Assembly (NCBI RefSeq): GCF_003097515.1
Contig: NZ_CP029188.1
Location: forward strand, 124,001-188,000
Reading direction: 5' to 3'
DNA: 64,000 bases
DNA from: Streptomyces tirandamycinicus
GTDB taxonomy: Bacteria > Actinomycetota > Actinomycetes > Streptomycetales > Streptomycetaceae
Each line of letters begins with the position of its first letter. Position 1 is the stretch's first letter. Below the pieces are notes generated by a model. That model was not told the DNA's origin, did no database searches, and saw only the letters and a program-made list of their open reading frames with translations. This document shows positions 1 through 10,269 of the stretch, piece by piece. Both the position numbers and the translations under genes were made by a program.

Positions 1-1
1 C

Positions 2-1426
<1,425 letters not shown>

Positions 1427-1851
1427 TCCCGTACGCCCGATCCGGTACGCCCGATCCGGTCGGCTGGCGCGGCTCGGCTGATCCCGGTCGGCTTGCGCGG
1501 CTCGCCTGATGCCGGGGTGCCAGCCGGCACCGGCGGACCCGGACGCCCTCGCGGGCGCGGACGGCGCACCCCACGCACCACGGGGTGCGCCGTCCGCGCC
1601 CGCCGCGCCGTTCCGGAACCCCGCCCGTCGCACCCGTACCGGCCGGGCTCCGCGGACCGCGGAGGCCCGGGAAGCACCGCCCACTCCCCCGGCCGGTGGA
1701 CCGCTCCGGCAGAGCGGGCCGGGCGCGACGTGACCAACGCAACGCCGCGCCGACGCGCTGATCGTCACGGGACTCTTGACGCTACCGCCGGGTAGGCACT
1801 GGGGTGGCTGAGACCATGGGGTATGACGCCACCAGGCTGAAGGGATCCACG
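1427..1851. other. Intergenic region katG-pyc with short direct repeats
   Basis: About 425 bases without a convincing gene. Just after katG the motif GTACGCCCGATCCG occurs twice, followed by two imperfect copies of a segment of about 24 bp (GGCTGGCGCGGCTCG...). Then comes the katG terminator hairpin. Nearer pyc there is TTGACG at about 1776 and a small inverted repeat CTACC-GCCG-GGTAG (1782-1795), which could belong to the pyc promoter or operator; I see no convincing -10 element. Confidence 0.5.
1553..1601. terminator. Strong hairpin after katG
   Basis: A perfect 20-bp stem (1553-1572 with 1582-1601) closes a 9-base loop, starting 127 bases after the katG stop. There is no T-tract, which is usual for Streptomyces terminators. 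It could stop transcription from either side. Confidence 0.75.
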
Positions 1852-4800
1852 ATGTTCCGCAAGGTGCTGGTCGCCAACCGCGGCGAGATTGCGATTCGCG
1901 CGTTCCGCGCCGGCTACGAACTGGGGGCGCGTACCGTCGCCGTCTTCCCCTACGAGGACCGCAACTCGCTGCACCGGCTGAAGGCCGACGAAGCCTACGA
2001 GATCGGCGAGCAGGGGCACCCGGTGCGGGCCTACCTCTCCGTCGAGGAGGTCGTCGGTGCCGCCCGCCGGGCGGGCGCGGACGCCGTCTACCCGGGGTAC
2101 GGGTTCCTGTCCGAGAACCCCGAACTGGCCCGCGCCTGCGAGGAGGCGGGCATCACCTTCGTCGGGCCGAGCGCGGACACCCTCGAACTGACCGGGAACA
2201 AGGCGCGCGCCGTGGCCGCCGCCCGCGCCGCCGGGGTGCCGGTGCTCGGCTCGTCCGAGCCCTCCACCGACGTGGACGAACTGGTCCAAGCCGCGGAGGA
2301 CATCGGCTTCCCGGTGTTCGTCAAGGCGGTCGCCGGCGGCGGGGGGCGCGGCATGCGCCGCGTGGAGGACCCGGCCGCGCTGCGCGAGTCGATCGAGGCC
2401 GCGTCCCGCGAGGCGGCGTCGGCGTTCGGCGACCCCACGGTCTTCCTGGAGAAGGCCGTCGTCGATCCGCGCCACATCGAGGTGCAGATCCTCGCCGACG
2501 GCAGCGGGAACGTCATCCATCTCTTCGAACGGGACTGCTCGCTCCAGCGCCGGCACCAGAAGGTGATCGAGCTGGCACCCGCGCCGAACCTCGACCCGGC
2601 CCTGCGCGACCGGATCTGCGCGGACGCGGTGCGCTTCGCCCGCGAGATCGGCTACCGCAACGCCGGCACGGTGGAGTTCCTGCTCGACCGCGACGGCAAC
2701 CACGTCTTCATCGAGATGAACCCGCGCATCCAGGTCGAGCACACCGTGACGGAAGAGGTCACGGACGTCGACCTGGTCCAGTCGCAGCTGCGCATCGCGG
2801 CCGGTGAGACGCTCGCGGACCTCGGGCTCGCGCAGGAGACCGTCACCCTGCGCGGTGCCGCCCTGCAGTGCCGTATCACCACCGAGGACCCGGCGAACGG
2901 GTTCCGCCCGGACACCGGCCGGATCAGCGCCTACCGCTCGCCGGGCGGCTCCGGCATCCGCCTCGACGGCGGTACGACCCACGCGGGCACCGAGATCAGC
3001 GCCCACTTCGACTCGATGCTGGTCAAGCTCACCTGCCGGGGCCGGGACTTCAAGGCCGCGATCGGCCGGGCCCGGCGCGCGGTGGCCGAGTTCCGCATCC
3101 GCGGCGTGGCCACGAACATCCCGTTCCTCCAGGCCGTGCTGGACGACCCGGACTTCCAGGCCGGGCGGGTCACCACGTCGTTCATCGAGGAGCGGCCGCA
3201 TCTGCTCACCGCGCGCCACTCCGCCGACCGCGGCACGAAGCTGCTGACGTACCTGGCGGACGTGACGGTGAACAAGCCCCACGGCGAACGGCCGGACCTG
3301 GTCGACCCGGTCACCAAGCTGCCCGCGCCGCCCACCGGGGAGCCGCCCGCGGGCTCCCGGCAGCGGCTCGTGGAGCTCGGCCCGGAGGGCTTCGCCCGGT
3401 GGCTGCGCGAGTCGCCGACCATCGGCGTCACCGACACCACCTTCCGCGACGCCCACCAGTCGCTGCTCGCCACCCGCGTCCGCACCAAGGACCTGCTCGC
3501 CGTCGCCCCGACGGTCGCGCGGACGCTGCCGCAGCTGCTGTCACTGGAGTGCTGGGGCGGTGCCACCTACGACGTGGCCCTGCGCTTCCTCGCCGAGGAC
3601 CCCTGGGAGCGGCTGGCCGCACTGCGTGAGGCCGTCCCCAACATCTGCCTGCAGATGCTGCTCCGCGGGCGGAACACCGTGGGCTACACGCCGTACCCGA
3701 CGGAGGTGACCGACTCCTTCGTCCAGGAGGCGGCGGCCACCGGCATCGACGTCTTCCGGATCTTCGACGCCCTGAACGACGTGGGCCAGATGCGGCCCGC
3801 GATCGAGGCGGTACGGGAGACGGGGACGGCCGTGGCGGAGGTCGCCCTCTGCTACACGTCCGACCTGTCCGACCCCTCGGAGCGGCTCTACACGCTGGAC
3901 TACTACCTCCGCCTCGCCGAGGAGATCGTCGCCGCGGGCGCACATGTCCTGGCCGTCAAGGACATGGCCGGTCTGCTGCGCGCACCGGCGGCGGCCACGC
4001 TCGTCTCGGCGCTGCGGCGCGAGTTCGACCTGCCGGTGCATCTGCACACCCACGACACCGCGGGCGGCCAGCTCGCCACCTACCTGGCCGCGATCGGCGC
4101 GGGAGCGGACGCGGTGGACGGCGCCGTCGCGTCGATGGCGGGCACGACGTCGCAGCCGTCGCTGTCGGCCATCGTGGCCGCCACCGACCACTCCCCGCGC
4201 CCCACCGGGCTTGATCTGCAGGCCGTCGGCGACCTGGAGCCCTACTGGGAGGGCGTGCGCCGGATCTACGCGCCGTTCGAGGCCGGACTGGCCTCGCCGA
4301 CCGGGCGCGTCTACCACCACGAGATCCCGGGCGGGCAGCTGTCCAATCTGCGCACCCAGGCGGTCGCGCTCGGTCTGGGCGACCGCTTCGAGGACATCGA
4401 GGCGATGTACGCCGCCGCGGACCGGATCCTCGGCCGGCTGGTGAAGGTCACCCCGTCCTCGAAGGTGGTCGGCGACCTCGCCCTGCACCTGGTCGGTGCC
4501 GGGGTGTCACCGCGGGAGTTCGAGGCCACGCCCGAGCGGTTCGACATCCCGGACTCCGTCATCGGGTTCCTGCGTGGTGAGCTCGGCACCCCGCCGGGAG
4601 GCTGGCCGGAGCCGTTCCGCAGCAAGGCGCTGCAGGGCCGGGCCGACGCCAAGCCGGTGCCGGAGCTGACGGCCGAGGACCGGGCGGGACTCGAGAAGAG
4701 CCGCCGGGCCACGCTCAACCGGCTGCTGTTCCCCGGCCCGACGCGGGAGTTCGACACCCACCGGCAGGCCTACGGCGACACCAGTGTGCTGGACAGCAAG

Positions 4801-5226
4801 GCCTTCTTCTACGGGCTGCGGCCGTCGAAGGAGTACGGGGTCGACCTCGAGCCCGGCGTCCGGCTCCTCATCGAGCTGCAGGCCGTCGGCGAGGCCGACG
4901 AGCGCGGCATGCGGACCGTGATGGCCACGCTGAACGGCCAGCTGCGGCCCATCCAGGTGCGCGACAGGGCGGCCGCCTCGGACGTGCCGGTCACCGAGAA
5001 GGCCGACCGCTCCGACCCGGGTCATGTCGCGGCGCCGTTCGCCGGTGTGGTGACGCTGGCCCTCTCCGAGGGGGACGAGGTGGAGGCGGGTGCCACGGTG
5101 GCGACCATCGAGGCGATGAAGATGGAGGCCGCCATCACCGCCCCGAAGGCCGGCCGTATCGCCCGGCTGGCCATCAACCGGATCCAGCAGGTGGAGGGCG
5201 GCGACCTCCTCATGGAGATCGGCTGA
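1852..5226 (+). CDS. pyc: Pyruvate carboxylase
   Basis: Biotin-dependent anaplerotic enzyme converting pyruvate, bicarbonate and ATP to oxaloacetate. The 1124 residues match the usual single-chain form. Order: biotin carboxylase (about 1-450, with the glycine-rich ATP-grasp loop GGGGRGMRR near 162 and EMNPRIQVEHTVTEE near 288), carboxyltransferase TIM barrel (from about 523, VTDTTFRDAHQSL), PYC/OADA domain, and a C-terminal biotinyl domain with EAMKMEA, the biotinylated lysine being about residue 1090. The reading frame is open from GTG 1804, but ATG 1852 is preferred: AGGGA sits six bases upstream and the protein then begins MFRKVLVANRGE, as in other family members. It stands alone between two terminator hairpins, so it is probably monocistronic. 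Confidence 0.97.
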   Translation: MFRKVLVANRGEIAIRAFRAGYELGARTVAVFPYEDRNSLHRLKADEAYEIGEQGHPVRAYLSVEEVVGAARRAGADAVYPGYGFLSENPELARACEEAGITFVGPSADTLELTGNKARAVAAARAAGVPVLGSSEPSTDVDELVQAAEDIGFPVFVKAVAGGGGRGMRRVEDPAALRESIEAASREAASAFGDPTVFLEKAVVDPRHIEVQILADGSGNVIHLFERDCSLQRRHQKVIELAPAPNLDPALRDRICADAVRFAREIGYRNAGTVEFLLDRDGNHVFIEMNPRIQVEHTVTEEVTDVDLVQSQLRIAAGETLADLGLAQETVTLRGAALQCRITTEDPANGFRPDTGRISAYRSPGGSGIRLDGGTTHAGTEISAHFDSMLVKLTCRGRDFKAAIGRARRAVAEFRIRGVATNIPFLQAVLDDPDFQAGRVTTSFIEERPHLLTARHSADRGTKLLTYLADVTVNKPHGERPDLVDPVTKLPAPPTGEPPAGSRQRLVELGPEGFARWLRESPTIGVTDTTFRDAHQSLLATRVRTKDLLAVAPTVARTLPQLLSLECWGGATYDVALRFLAEDPWERLAALREAVPNICLQMLLRGRNTVGYTPYPTEVTDSFVQEAAATGIDVFRIFDALNDVGQMRPAIEAVRETGTAVAEVALCYTSDLSDPSERLYTLDYYLRLAEEIVAAGAHVLAVKDMAGLLRAPAAATLVSALRREFDLPVHLHTHDTAGGQLATYLAAIGAGADAVDGAVASMAGTTSQPSLSAIVAATDHSPRPTGLDLQAVGDLEPYWEGVRRIYAPFEAGLASPTGRVYHHEIPGGQLSNLRTQAVALGLGDRFEDIEAMYAAADRILGRLVKVTPSSKVVGDLALHLVGAGVSPREFEATPERFDIPDSVIGFLRGELGTPPGGWPEPFRSKALQGRADAKPVPELTAEDRAGLEKSRRATLNRLLFPGPTREFDTHRQAYGDTSVLDSKAFFYGLRPSKEYGVDLEPGVRLLIELQAVGEADERGMRTVMATLNGQLRPIQVRDRAAASDVPVTEKADRSDPGHVAAPFAGVVTLALSEGDEVEAGATVATIEAMKMEAAITAPKAGRIARLAINRIQQVEGGDLLMEIG

Positions 5227-5636
5227 CCGACGGCGCCGGTGCCGCGTGCCCGACGGGAGGTGCCCCCGGGCGCCTGTCAGGACCGGCACCCCTCGCCGCC
5301 GGCCGCCGCAGGGCGGGCGGGGAGGGGTGCCCCGTGCCGTTCGACCGGCCGCGGGGCCGGTCGACGGCGGCGCGGGGCGGAGGATGCGAGGGTGTGAGGG
5401 GCGCGGGACGGCACGAGGGAGTGCGGGGCACGGGAGCCGGCCGGGGGAACGTGCGGGCGTGCGGGGCGCGAGGAGCGTGCGGGCGCGGGTTCCGGCCGGC
5501 GCGTGAGCCGGGGATCACCGCCCGGCCGGTGAAAGCGCCCGCCGGTGTCATCCGGGAGGCGGGGTTCCCGCGAAGAGTGAGATGTGACGGGCATGACGAG
5601 GGAGCCCGCCGCATCCTCCCAGCAAAGGTGAAGCTC
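5227..5636. other. Intergenic region pyc-fasciclin
   Basis: About 410 bases with no credible gene. It begins with the pyc terminator and continues as a purine-rich, low-complexity stretch (5370-5490) of repeated GCGGGGCG/GAGGG words. The 70 bases before the fasciclin start should hold its promoter; no clear sigma-70 hexamers are visible. Confidence 0.4.
5285..5331. terminator. Terminator hairpin after pyc
   Basis: GGCACCCCTC (5285-5294) pairs with GAGGGGTGCC (5322-5331), and an inner CCGCC/GGCGG extends the stem after one mismatch. It lies 58 bases after the pyc stop. Confidence 0.65.
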
Positions 5637-6218
5637 ATGACCACCGATCGTCTGAGGGGCGCCGCTCTCGCCGCAGCCGGTGCGCTCCTCGTACCGCTTC
5701 CGCTCCTCGCGGTCGCTCCCACGGCCCAGGCGGGCCCCGTGATGGAACCGTTCGGACCGGGCTGCTCGGCGCTGCCGACCAGTGGTGCGGGCAGCCCCGC
5801 GGCGATGGCCGACCAGCCGGTGGCCACGGCCGCCTCGCAGCAACCGAGTCTGTCCACGCTGGTCAGCGCCGTACAGAAGGCCGGACTCGTCGAGACGCTG
5901 AACAACGCCGACGGGATCACCGTCTTCGCACCGACCAACGATGCCTTCGCGAAGATCCCCAAGGCCCAGCTCGACGCGATCCTGAACGATCAGGAGCAGC
6001 TGAAGAAGATCCTGACGTACCACGTCGTCGGCTCGGAGGTCACCGCTGACCAGCTGCCCGACGGCCGGTTCAAGACCCTGGAGGGGGCCGAGCTGACCAC
6101 CTCCGGCTCCGGTGACTCCTTCAAGGTGAACGACTCGGCGGCCATCCTCTGCGGCGACGTGGCCACGAGCAACGCCATCGTCCACATCATCGACCAGGTG
6201 CTCCTGCCGCCGTCCTGA
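5637..6218 (+). CDS. Secreted fasciclin (FAS1) domain protein
   Basis: A 193-residue protein with a signal peptide (positively charged MTTDRLR, a hydrophobic stretch of about 20, cleavage near AQA-GP around residue 31) and one FAS1 domain (about 65-193) with the family signatures TVFAPTNDAFAKI and LKKILTYHVV and the closing NAIVHIIDQVLLP. FAS1 domains mediate adhesion or protein-protein contact at the cell surface; a partner cannot be inferred. Two cysteines (PGCSAL and ILCGD) may form a disulfide. Start chosen at ATG 5637, with AAAGG (5624-5628) upstream and the signal peptide immediately after; the frame is open further upstream, but that part does not look coding. No transmembrane anchor or lipobox, so probably released or wall-associated. 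Confidence 0.9.
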   Translation: MTTDRLRGAALAAAGALLVPLPLLAVAPTAQAGPVMEPFGPGCSALPTSGAGSPAAMADQPVATAASQQPSLSTLVSAVQKAGLVETLNNADGITVFAPTNDAFAKIPKAQLDAILNDQEQLKKILTYHVVGSEVTADQLPDGRFKTLEGAELTTSGSGDSFKVNDSAAILCGDVATSNAIVHIIDQVLLPPS

Positions 6219-6602
6219 TCGAGGCGGTGCACCCATGGGCCGCGCACCCCGGGCATCCCCGCCGGGGGCGCGGTGCCGTGTGCCCGGGCATGCGGCCGTG
6301 GGGGCGACCACCCCGCCGTGCGGGTCCGGTGTCCCGTCGCGGCGGGGGCGACCCGCCGCGGAAGCAGCCACCGCACCGTGCCCACGTGCCCACGTACGCA
6401 CCGTGCGCACGTGCGTCGGGGCGTCCGGCGGCCGGATGGACCCCGCCTCCCCCTCATGGCAGCACCTCGGCGATCCTCCCCCGCGTTCGCCGCTGCGTGC
6501 GGGAACCTGGACCGGGCCGCAGGCGTTGACCGGGTACGGCCCGCAGTGAAGCGCGGGCCGGCGACCGGCAGCGGACAGACAGCAGAAGCCGAGGTGGCAC
6601 CA
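6219..6602. other. Intergenic region fasciclin-terB-like
   Basis: 384 bases without a gene. Early on CCCGGGCA (about 6248) and TGCCCGGG (about 6280) can pair, a possible terminator. At 6375-6415 the words GCACCGTGC, CCCACGTGC and GCACGTGCG repeat and partly self-pair. Open frames here are shadows of GC bias. Confidence 0.35.
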
Positions 6603-7184
6603 GTGGCGATGTGGGACCGGCTCAAGGAGCAGGCCAAGAACCTCCAGCAGTCGCAGGGCGCTCGGGGAGGCGGCGGGCAGGGGCACGGCCCCATCGGGCA
6701 GACACGGCACGGCGGTCACGGACAGGGTGCGTCGTCCGGCGGCTCCAAGGCCCAGTTGATCGGGCTGTTCAAGTCCCAACTCGCGTCGGTGAAGACCGAG
6801 CTCAAGAGCGGCGCCTACCGGGACGCCAGCATGGCGATGTGCGCTCTGGTGGCCGCGGCCGACGGACATGTCGATCCGACGGAGCGTCAGCGCGTCGAGG
6901 AGCTGATCGTCTCGAACGAGGTCCTGCAGAACTTCCCGGCGGACCAGCTCCGCGAGCGTTTCGGCCGGCATGTGGACCGGCTGATGGCGAACGCCGAGCT
7001 GGGCAGGTCGGAGGCGCTGAAGGAGATCGCCAAGGCCGCCAAGAAGCCGCAGGAGGCCCGCGCGGTCGTCCAGACCGGAATGGTCGTCGCGGGCGCCGAC
7101 GGGTTCGTCGATCCGTCGGAGCAGCAAGCGGTCCGCGACGCCTGCGCGGCACTCGGCCTCTCACCCGCGGAGTTCGGCGTCTGA
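6603..7184 (+). CDS. TerB-like tellurite-resistance family protein
   Basis: A 193-residue protein: a charged N-terminal helix (MWDRLKEQAKNLQQ), a Gly/Gln/His-rich linker (about 20-50), then an all-helical TerB-like domain (about 52-193) with acidic EF-hand-like turns AAADGHVDPTE and AGADGFVDPSE. TerB proteins are linked to the Ter stress and metal response, but no terC, terD or terE genes are adjacent, so the role here is open. Start: GTG 6603 has GAGG (6591-6594) eight bases upstream; ATG 6609 is two codons further and fits the spacing less well. A terminator hairpin follows at once. Confidence 0.85.
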   Translation: MAMWDRLKEQAKNLQQSQGARGGGGQGHGPIGQTRHGGHGQGASSGGSKAQLIGLFKSQLASVKTELKSGAYRDASMAMCALVAAADGHVDPTERQRVEELIVSNEVLQNFPADQLRERFGRHVDRLMANAELGRSEALKEIAKAAKKPQEARAVVQTGMVVAGADGFVDPSEQQAVRDACAALGLSPAEFGV

Positions 7185-7190
7185 GCCTTA

Positions 7191-7233
7191 CCGCGGCCGC
7201 CGGCTCCGCTCATGGAGGGGCCGGCGGCCGCGG
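7191..7233. terminator. Terminator hairpin between convergent genes
   Basis: A perfect 14-bp stem (7191-7204 with 7220-7233) and a 15-base loop, seven bases after the terB-like stop and between it and the convergent DUF4236 gene. Confidence 0.7.
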
Positions 7234-7295
7234 AAGCCGACGGGGGGCGAGGAAGCCTGCGCTCGGTGCGGTGCCTCCGCACTCACCCCCGCACG

Positions 7296-7496
7296 TCAGC
7301 GGCGGCCGCGGCGCGTGGTCGTCTTGCGGTAGCCGAAGGGGCCGGGAAGGTCCACGGAAGTCGTGCGCCGGCCCGTCGACGAGTAAGTGCGCCTGGCGCC
7401 ATCGCCCTTGGCGAGCGTGATGGACACGGACTTGCGGTTGATGTTGAGCCGGACTCCGGGAAGTATCCGGAAACTCTTGCGGAAGGTGACGGGCAC
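7296..7496 (-). CDS. DUF4236 family small protein
   Basis: 66 residues starting MPVTFRKSFRILPGVRLNIN, the N-terminal signature of DUF4236 (function unknown; beta-rich, found in actinobacteria and phages). The strongly basic C-terminus (TTTRRGRR) could bind nucleic acid, which is inference. The frame is open upstream to 7646, but GTG 7496 is the start because AAAGGAG lies six bases before it and the family begins here. Confidence 0.85.
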   Translation of the reverse strand: MPVTFRKSFRILPGVRLNINRKSVSITLAKGDGARRTYSSTGRRTTSVDLPGPFGYRKTTTRRGRR

Positions 7497-7894
7497 GGTG
7501 CGCTCCTTTCGTTGACCGCCCGTCTTCCCCGAGTTCCCGTCCCTACGCGACGAGGTGACCGCGGCACTCGTGCCGGAACCGCAACGCCCGCCCGCACGGC
7601 CCACGGGCACACGGGCGCCCCCGACGAGCGCGGTCGCCGGCGGCATGGGGTGTGCACCGGGCTGCCCGGGCCTGGCGAGTGGGGACGGCCCCGGAGCGGG
7701 CGGGCCGGGCCGGTGGGTCCGCCGGGCGCGGCGATGCGGGAGGGGGCGGCGGGGCGGGCCTCACGACCGCCGTTCCCCATCGGGCGCGATCGGTGTCGCG
7801 TGCCCCGGCGTCGCGACCGCCGCGTACCCCGGCACCGCACCCCCGGCACCGCACCCCCGGCACCGTGACCGGGGCACCGTGACCGGGGCACCGC
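7497..7894. other. Repeat-rich non-coding region upstream of the cbiZ remnant
   Basis: About 400 bases between the DUF4236 start and the cbiZ remnant. The first 60 should hold the DUF4236 promoter. At 7835-7892 there are three copies of CCCCCGGCACCGCA-like 14-mers followed by two of CACCGTGACCGGGG. One frame (7652-7882) reads GAGLTTAVPHRAR and then VTGAP, which could be decayed N-terminal CbiZ sequence, but this is weak. Confidence 0.4.
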
Positions 7895-8371
7895 GTGCGC
7901 GGCTGGGCCGCCGCCGCGGACGAGGGCGGCGTCGCGGACGAGGGCGGCGTCGCGGACGAGGGCGGCGTCGCGGACGAGGGCGGCGTCGCGGACGAGGGCG
8001 GCGTCGCGGACGAGGGCGGCGTCGCGTTCGCGCCACCGGGCACCGTCAATGTCGTCGCGGCGCTCCCGGTGGCGCTGACCGACGCCGCCTTGGTGAACGC
8101 GGTGGCGACGGCTACCGAGGCGAAGGTGCAGGCCCTGCTCGACGCCGGGTACGACTGCTCGGGCACGCCCACGGACGCCGTGTGTGTCGCCGCGCGCATC
8201 CCGCGTCCCGGCGACGAGGTCCACCCTTTCGCCGGCCCTCGCTCCCCGTGGGGTGCCCGGCTGGCCCGTGCCGTCCATCGCGCGGTCGCCGCCGCGACGC
8301 CCCCGCCGTGGGACGGTCGCCGGTCCGGTGGGGCGGGCCGCCCGGCGGAAGCGGCGTGGCCGGCGGTGTGA
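7895..8371 (+). pseudogene. Truncated adenosylcobinamide amidohydrolase (cbiZ-like) with minisatellite
   Basis: CbiZ removes the amide-linked side chain of adenosylcobinamide for corrinoid salvage. The 158-codon frame contains only the C-terminal half of the family: from PGTVNVV (about 8036), through ALVNAVATATEAKVQALLDAG and SGTPTDAVCVAAR, to PFAGPRSPWGARLARAVHRAV (about 8290), all recognisable CbiZ blocks. The N-terminal half (about 110 residues) is missing; in its place are six exact copies of ADEGGV encoded by an 18-bp tandem repeat (7916-8023), which starts right after RGWAAA, a plausible native segment. No ribosome binding site is evident before GTG 7895, and the frame just upstream has a stop at 7880. 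No cobalamin gene is adjacent. A decayed remnant is most likely; a functional short protein is not excluded. Confidence 0.65.
7916..8023. repeat. 18-bp minisatellite, six exact copies
   Basis: GCGGACGAGGGCGGCGTC repeated six times without a mismatch, in frame with the cbiZ remnant and encoding (Ala-Asp-Glu-Gly-Gly-Val)6. Perfect identity implies recent expansion. Confidence 0.95.
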
Positions 8372-8406
8372 CGGTGTGAGGCCGTGCCGGCCGGGTGCCG
8401 GCGCAA

Positions 8407-8526
8407 TCAGTCGCGGTGCCCGGCCAGGCTGTGGACGAGTACGAGCAACGCCACTGCCATGACCGTCATATGCAGCCATGCGGGAGCGGTCGTGGCATCC
8501 GCCGCGGCCGTCACGATCGAGGTCAT
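8407..8526 (-). CDS. Small membrane protein, 39 residues
   Basis: Short frame on the minus strand: MTSIVTAAADATTAPAW, then a hydrophobic segment (MTVMAVALLVLVHSLAG) and HRD before the stop. GGGAGGA lies four bases before ATG 8526, a very good ribosome binding site, and the single hydrophobic helix supports a real product. I do not recognise a named family. It is followed upstream on the same strand by another small membrane protein (8734-8913) 207 bases away. Confidence 0.6.
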   Translation of the reverse strand: MTSIVTAAADATTAPAWLHMTVMAVALLVLVHSLAGHRD

Positions 8527-8733
8527 GCTGTCCTCCCGGTGGTGGGTTTGCGGGGAGCGGCACGCTCCCCGCGACGGGGCTCCCCGCCCGCCGGAATCGT
8601 GGCGGGCGGCGGCACTGCTTTCGGTGGGCCGCTCCGCCCCGGGGGCGGGAACGTGCGGGGTCTGCCCCGCGCCTACCCCGCGCCGGCGGAACGACGCGCG
8701 GCGGGGTGCCAGGACGGCGCGGGCCCCTCGTCG

Positions 8734-8913
8734 TCAGCGGCGGCGGGACCGCCCGGGCCGCCAGCCGGCGCCGATGCCCGCGACGTGCAGGGCGAGCAGG
8801 GTGAGGCCGAGCAGCATCACGTTCCCCGAGGAGAAGGCCTGGTTGGTGGCGATGTCTGCCGCGCTGATCAGGAAGGCGATGAAGAAGAGTACGGCCGCGG
8901 CGGTACCGAGCAT
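8734..8913 (-). CDS. Small two-helix membrane protein, 59 residues
   Basis: MLGTAAAVLFFIAFLISAAD forms one transmembrane helix and NVMLLGLTLLALHVAGIGAG a second; the end is basic (WRPGRSRRR), suggesting a cytoplasmic C-terminus. GGGAG sits seven bases before ATG 8913. Small proteins of this hydrophobic pattern are common and conserved in Streptomyces, without known function. The frame is open far upstream, but only this part has coding character. Confidence 0.7.
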   Translation of the reverse strand: MLGTAAAVLFFIAFLISAADIATNQAFSSGNVMLLGLTLLALHVAGIGAGWRPGRSRRR

Positions 8914-9454
8914 GGCGTTGCTCCCTCGTTCGTCGGGTGTGGTGCCCGTGTGCCCCCGATTCCCGTTTCCAGCCGCAGCGGTTCGGGCTCCCCGTCGCGG
9001 GAGGGGATCGCGCGGTCGCGGGTGCTCCGCTGCCGGGCACCTCGTGCGACGGCCGGATGGGTGCGGACGGCATCGCTCGCCGTGGGCGCGGCGTTTCGGC
9101 CATCGGCCCCCGGTCCTGGTCCCGGCGGGCAGCGAGGCGGCGGACGGCGTCCGCACGCGCCGCCCCGCCCTGCCGGTGGCGGCACGCCGGGGCCGGGGCA
9201 TCCCGCGTTCTCGGCCCGCGCGGATGGGGCGCCCGTCGATTCCGTCCGAAACCGGCCGTCCCGGCCGCCGGTGTCCGTCGTTGGTCCCGATGGGCAGACC
9301 GAGGACCGCGTCATGGACGGCCCGGTGGCTCCGGTCGTGCCGAAACCGGGTCCGAAACCGGGTCCGGCCCCAGCCCCTGACGTTCCGTTCGACGATGCGA
9401 GTCGATGTCCCCCCGCTGCCGCCCCGGCGCCGGCGCCGTGAGAAAGGCCGAACC
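8914..9454. other. Divergent intergenic region
   Basis: About 540 bases between a minus-strand small membrane gene and the plus-strand Nudix pair, so it should hold promoters in both directions. A CCGAAACCGGGT unit is repeated in tandem at 9340-9365. I see no credible gene; the several long frames here are compositional. Confidence 0.35.
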
Positions 9455-9619
9455 GTGACCACTCCCCGTGCCACCGCAGGCGCCGGCGGAATCACCGATC
9501 CGGCCGGCGAGGTGCTCCTCCCCGGCCCGCCCCGCTGTGCGGTTCCCGTACACGCGAGCGGCACCGCGCGGGTGCCGGCGGCCCGGCGGCAGGCACTCCG
9601 CGGCGGCGGGGCGTCATGA
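9455..9619 (+). CDS. Small hypothetical protein coupled to the Nudix gene
   Basis: 54 residues starting at GTG 9455 (GAAAGG eight bases upstream), containing [25 protein letters not shown] motif in this position occurs in a small conserved actinomycete protein family often found beside Nudix genes in integrative elements, but the C-terminal part of that family is not recognisable here, so this may be a shortened copy. Its TGA overlaps the ATG of the Nudix gene (ATGA), indicating translational coupling. That overlap is the best evidence that it is translated. Confidence 0.45.
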   Translation: MTTPRATAGAGGITDPAGEVLLPGPPRCAVPVHASGTARVPAARRQALRGGGAS

Positions 9620-10119
9620 GTACGACGTGGCTGCCACCGGAGCAGTACGCCGAGACGTTGATGAAGGCGACCGCCTTCGCCTGCCTGTTCTTCACCGACG
9701 AGGACGACCGGCCGCTGCAGTTGCGGGCGGTGTACTCACAGGTGCATCCGTGGCAGTGGCCCGGCGGGACCATGGATCCGGGCGAGCGTCCCTGGGAGAC
9801 GGCGGTGCGGGAGTGCCGCGAGGAGACCGGAATGACCGTCGAGGGGCCCACACGACTGCTGGCCGCCGTGTACGGCCTGCCGGGCGCGAAGTGGCCGTAC
9901 AGCACGATCGGGTTCGTCTTCGACGGCGGCCGGCTCACCGCCGACCGGATCGCCGGTATCACCCTCGACCCGGCCGAGCACGACGAGGTGCGCGTACTGT
10001 CGCCGGACGAGTGGCGGGCGCACATGCCGGAGCGGGACTTCGCACGGCTGCGGGCCGTGCTGGACGCCCGCTGGACGGGTGTGACGGCGTACTTCGACAC
10101 CTGGGACTGGGACGCCTGA
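9616..10119 (+). CDS. Nudix hydrolase
   Basis: 167 residues with a complete Nudix box at about 51-73 ([23 protein letters not shown]), matching G-x5-E-x7-RE-x-x-EE-x-G. Such enzymes hydrolyse nucleoside diphosphates linked to another group; the substrate cannot be told from sequence. The N-terminus ([33 protein letters not shown], split by beta strands) is typical of the Streptomyces subgroup found with mobile elements. ATG 9616 overlaps the stop of the preceding small gene, so it is probably the second gene of a two-gene operon. Confidence 0.92.
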   Translation: MSTTWLPPEQYAETLMKATAFACLFFTDEDDRPLQLRAVYSQVHPWQWPGGTMDPGERPWETAVRECREETGMTVEGPTRLLAAVYGLPGAKWPYSTIGFVFDGGRLTADRIAGITLDPAEHDEVRVLSPDEWRAHMPERDFARLRAVLDARWTGVTAYFDTWDWDA

Positions 10120-10269
10120 GCCGGGCCGCACACGGGTCCGAAGCCGGCCGGGGCGTCCGGCCGAGGTGGTTCCGACACGCCCCCGAGCCGCCGAATGCCC
10201 GGGGACGGCCGGTCCGGTCCGGTGTGATCGTGCCCGACTCGTTTCGTCGAGACCCCTCTAGGAGAGATC

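Noticed and set aside
1765..3456. Long minus-strand frame opposite pyc
   Set aside because: Antisense to the biotin carboxylase domain; no motifs of its own.
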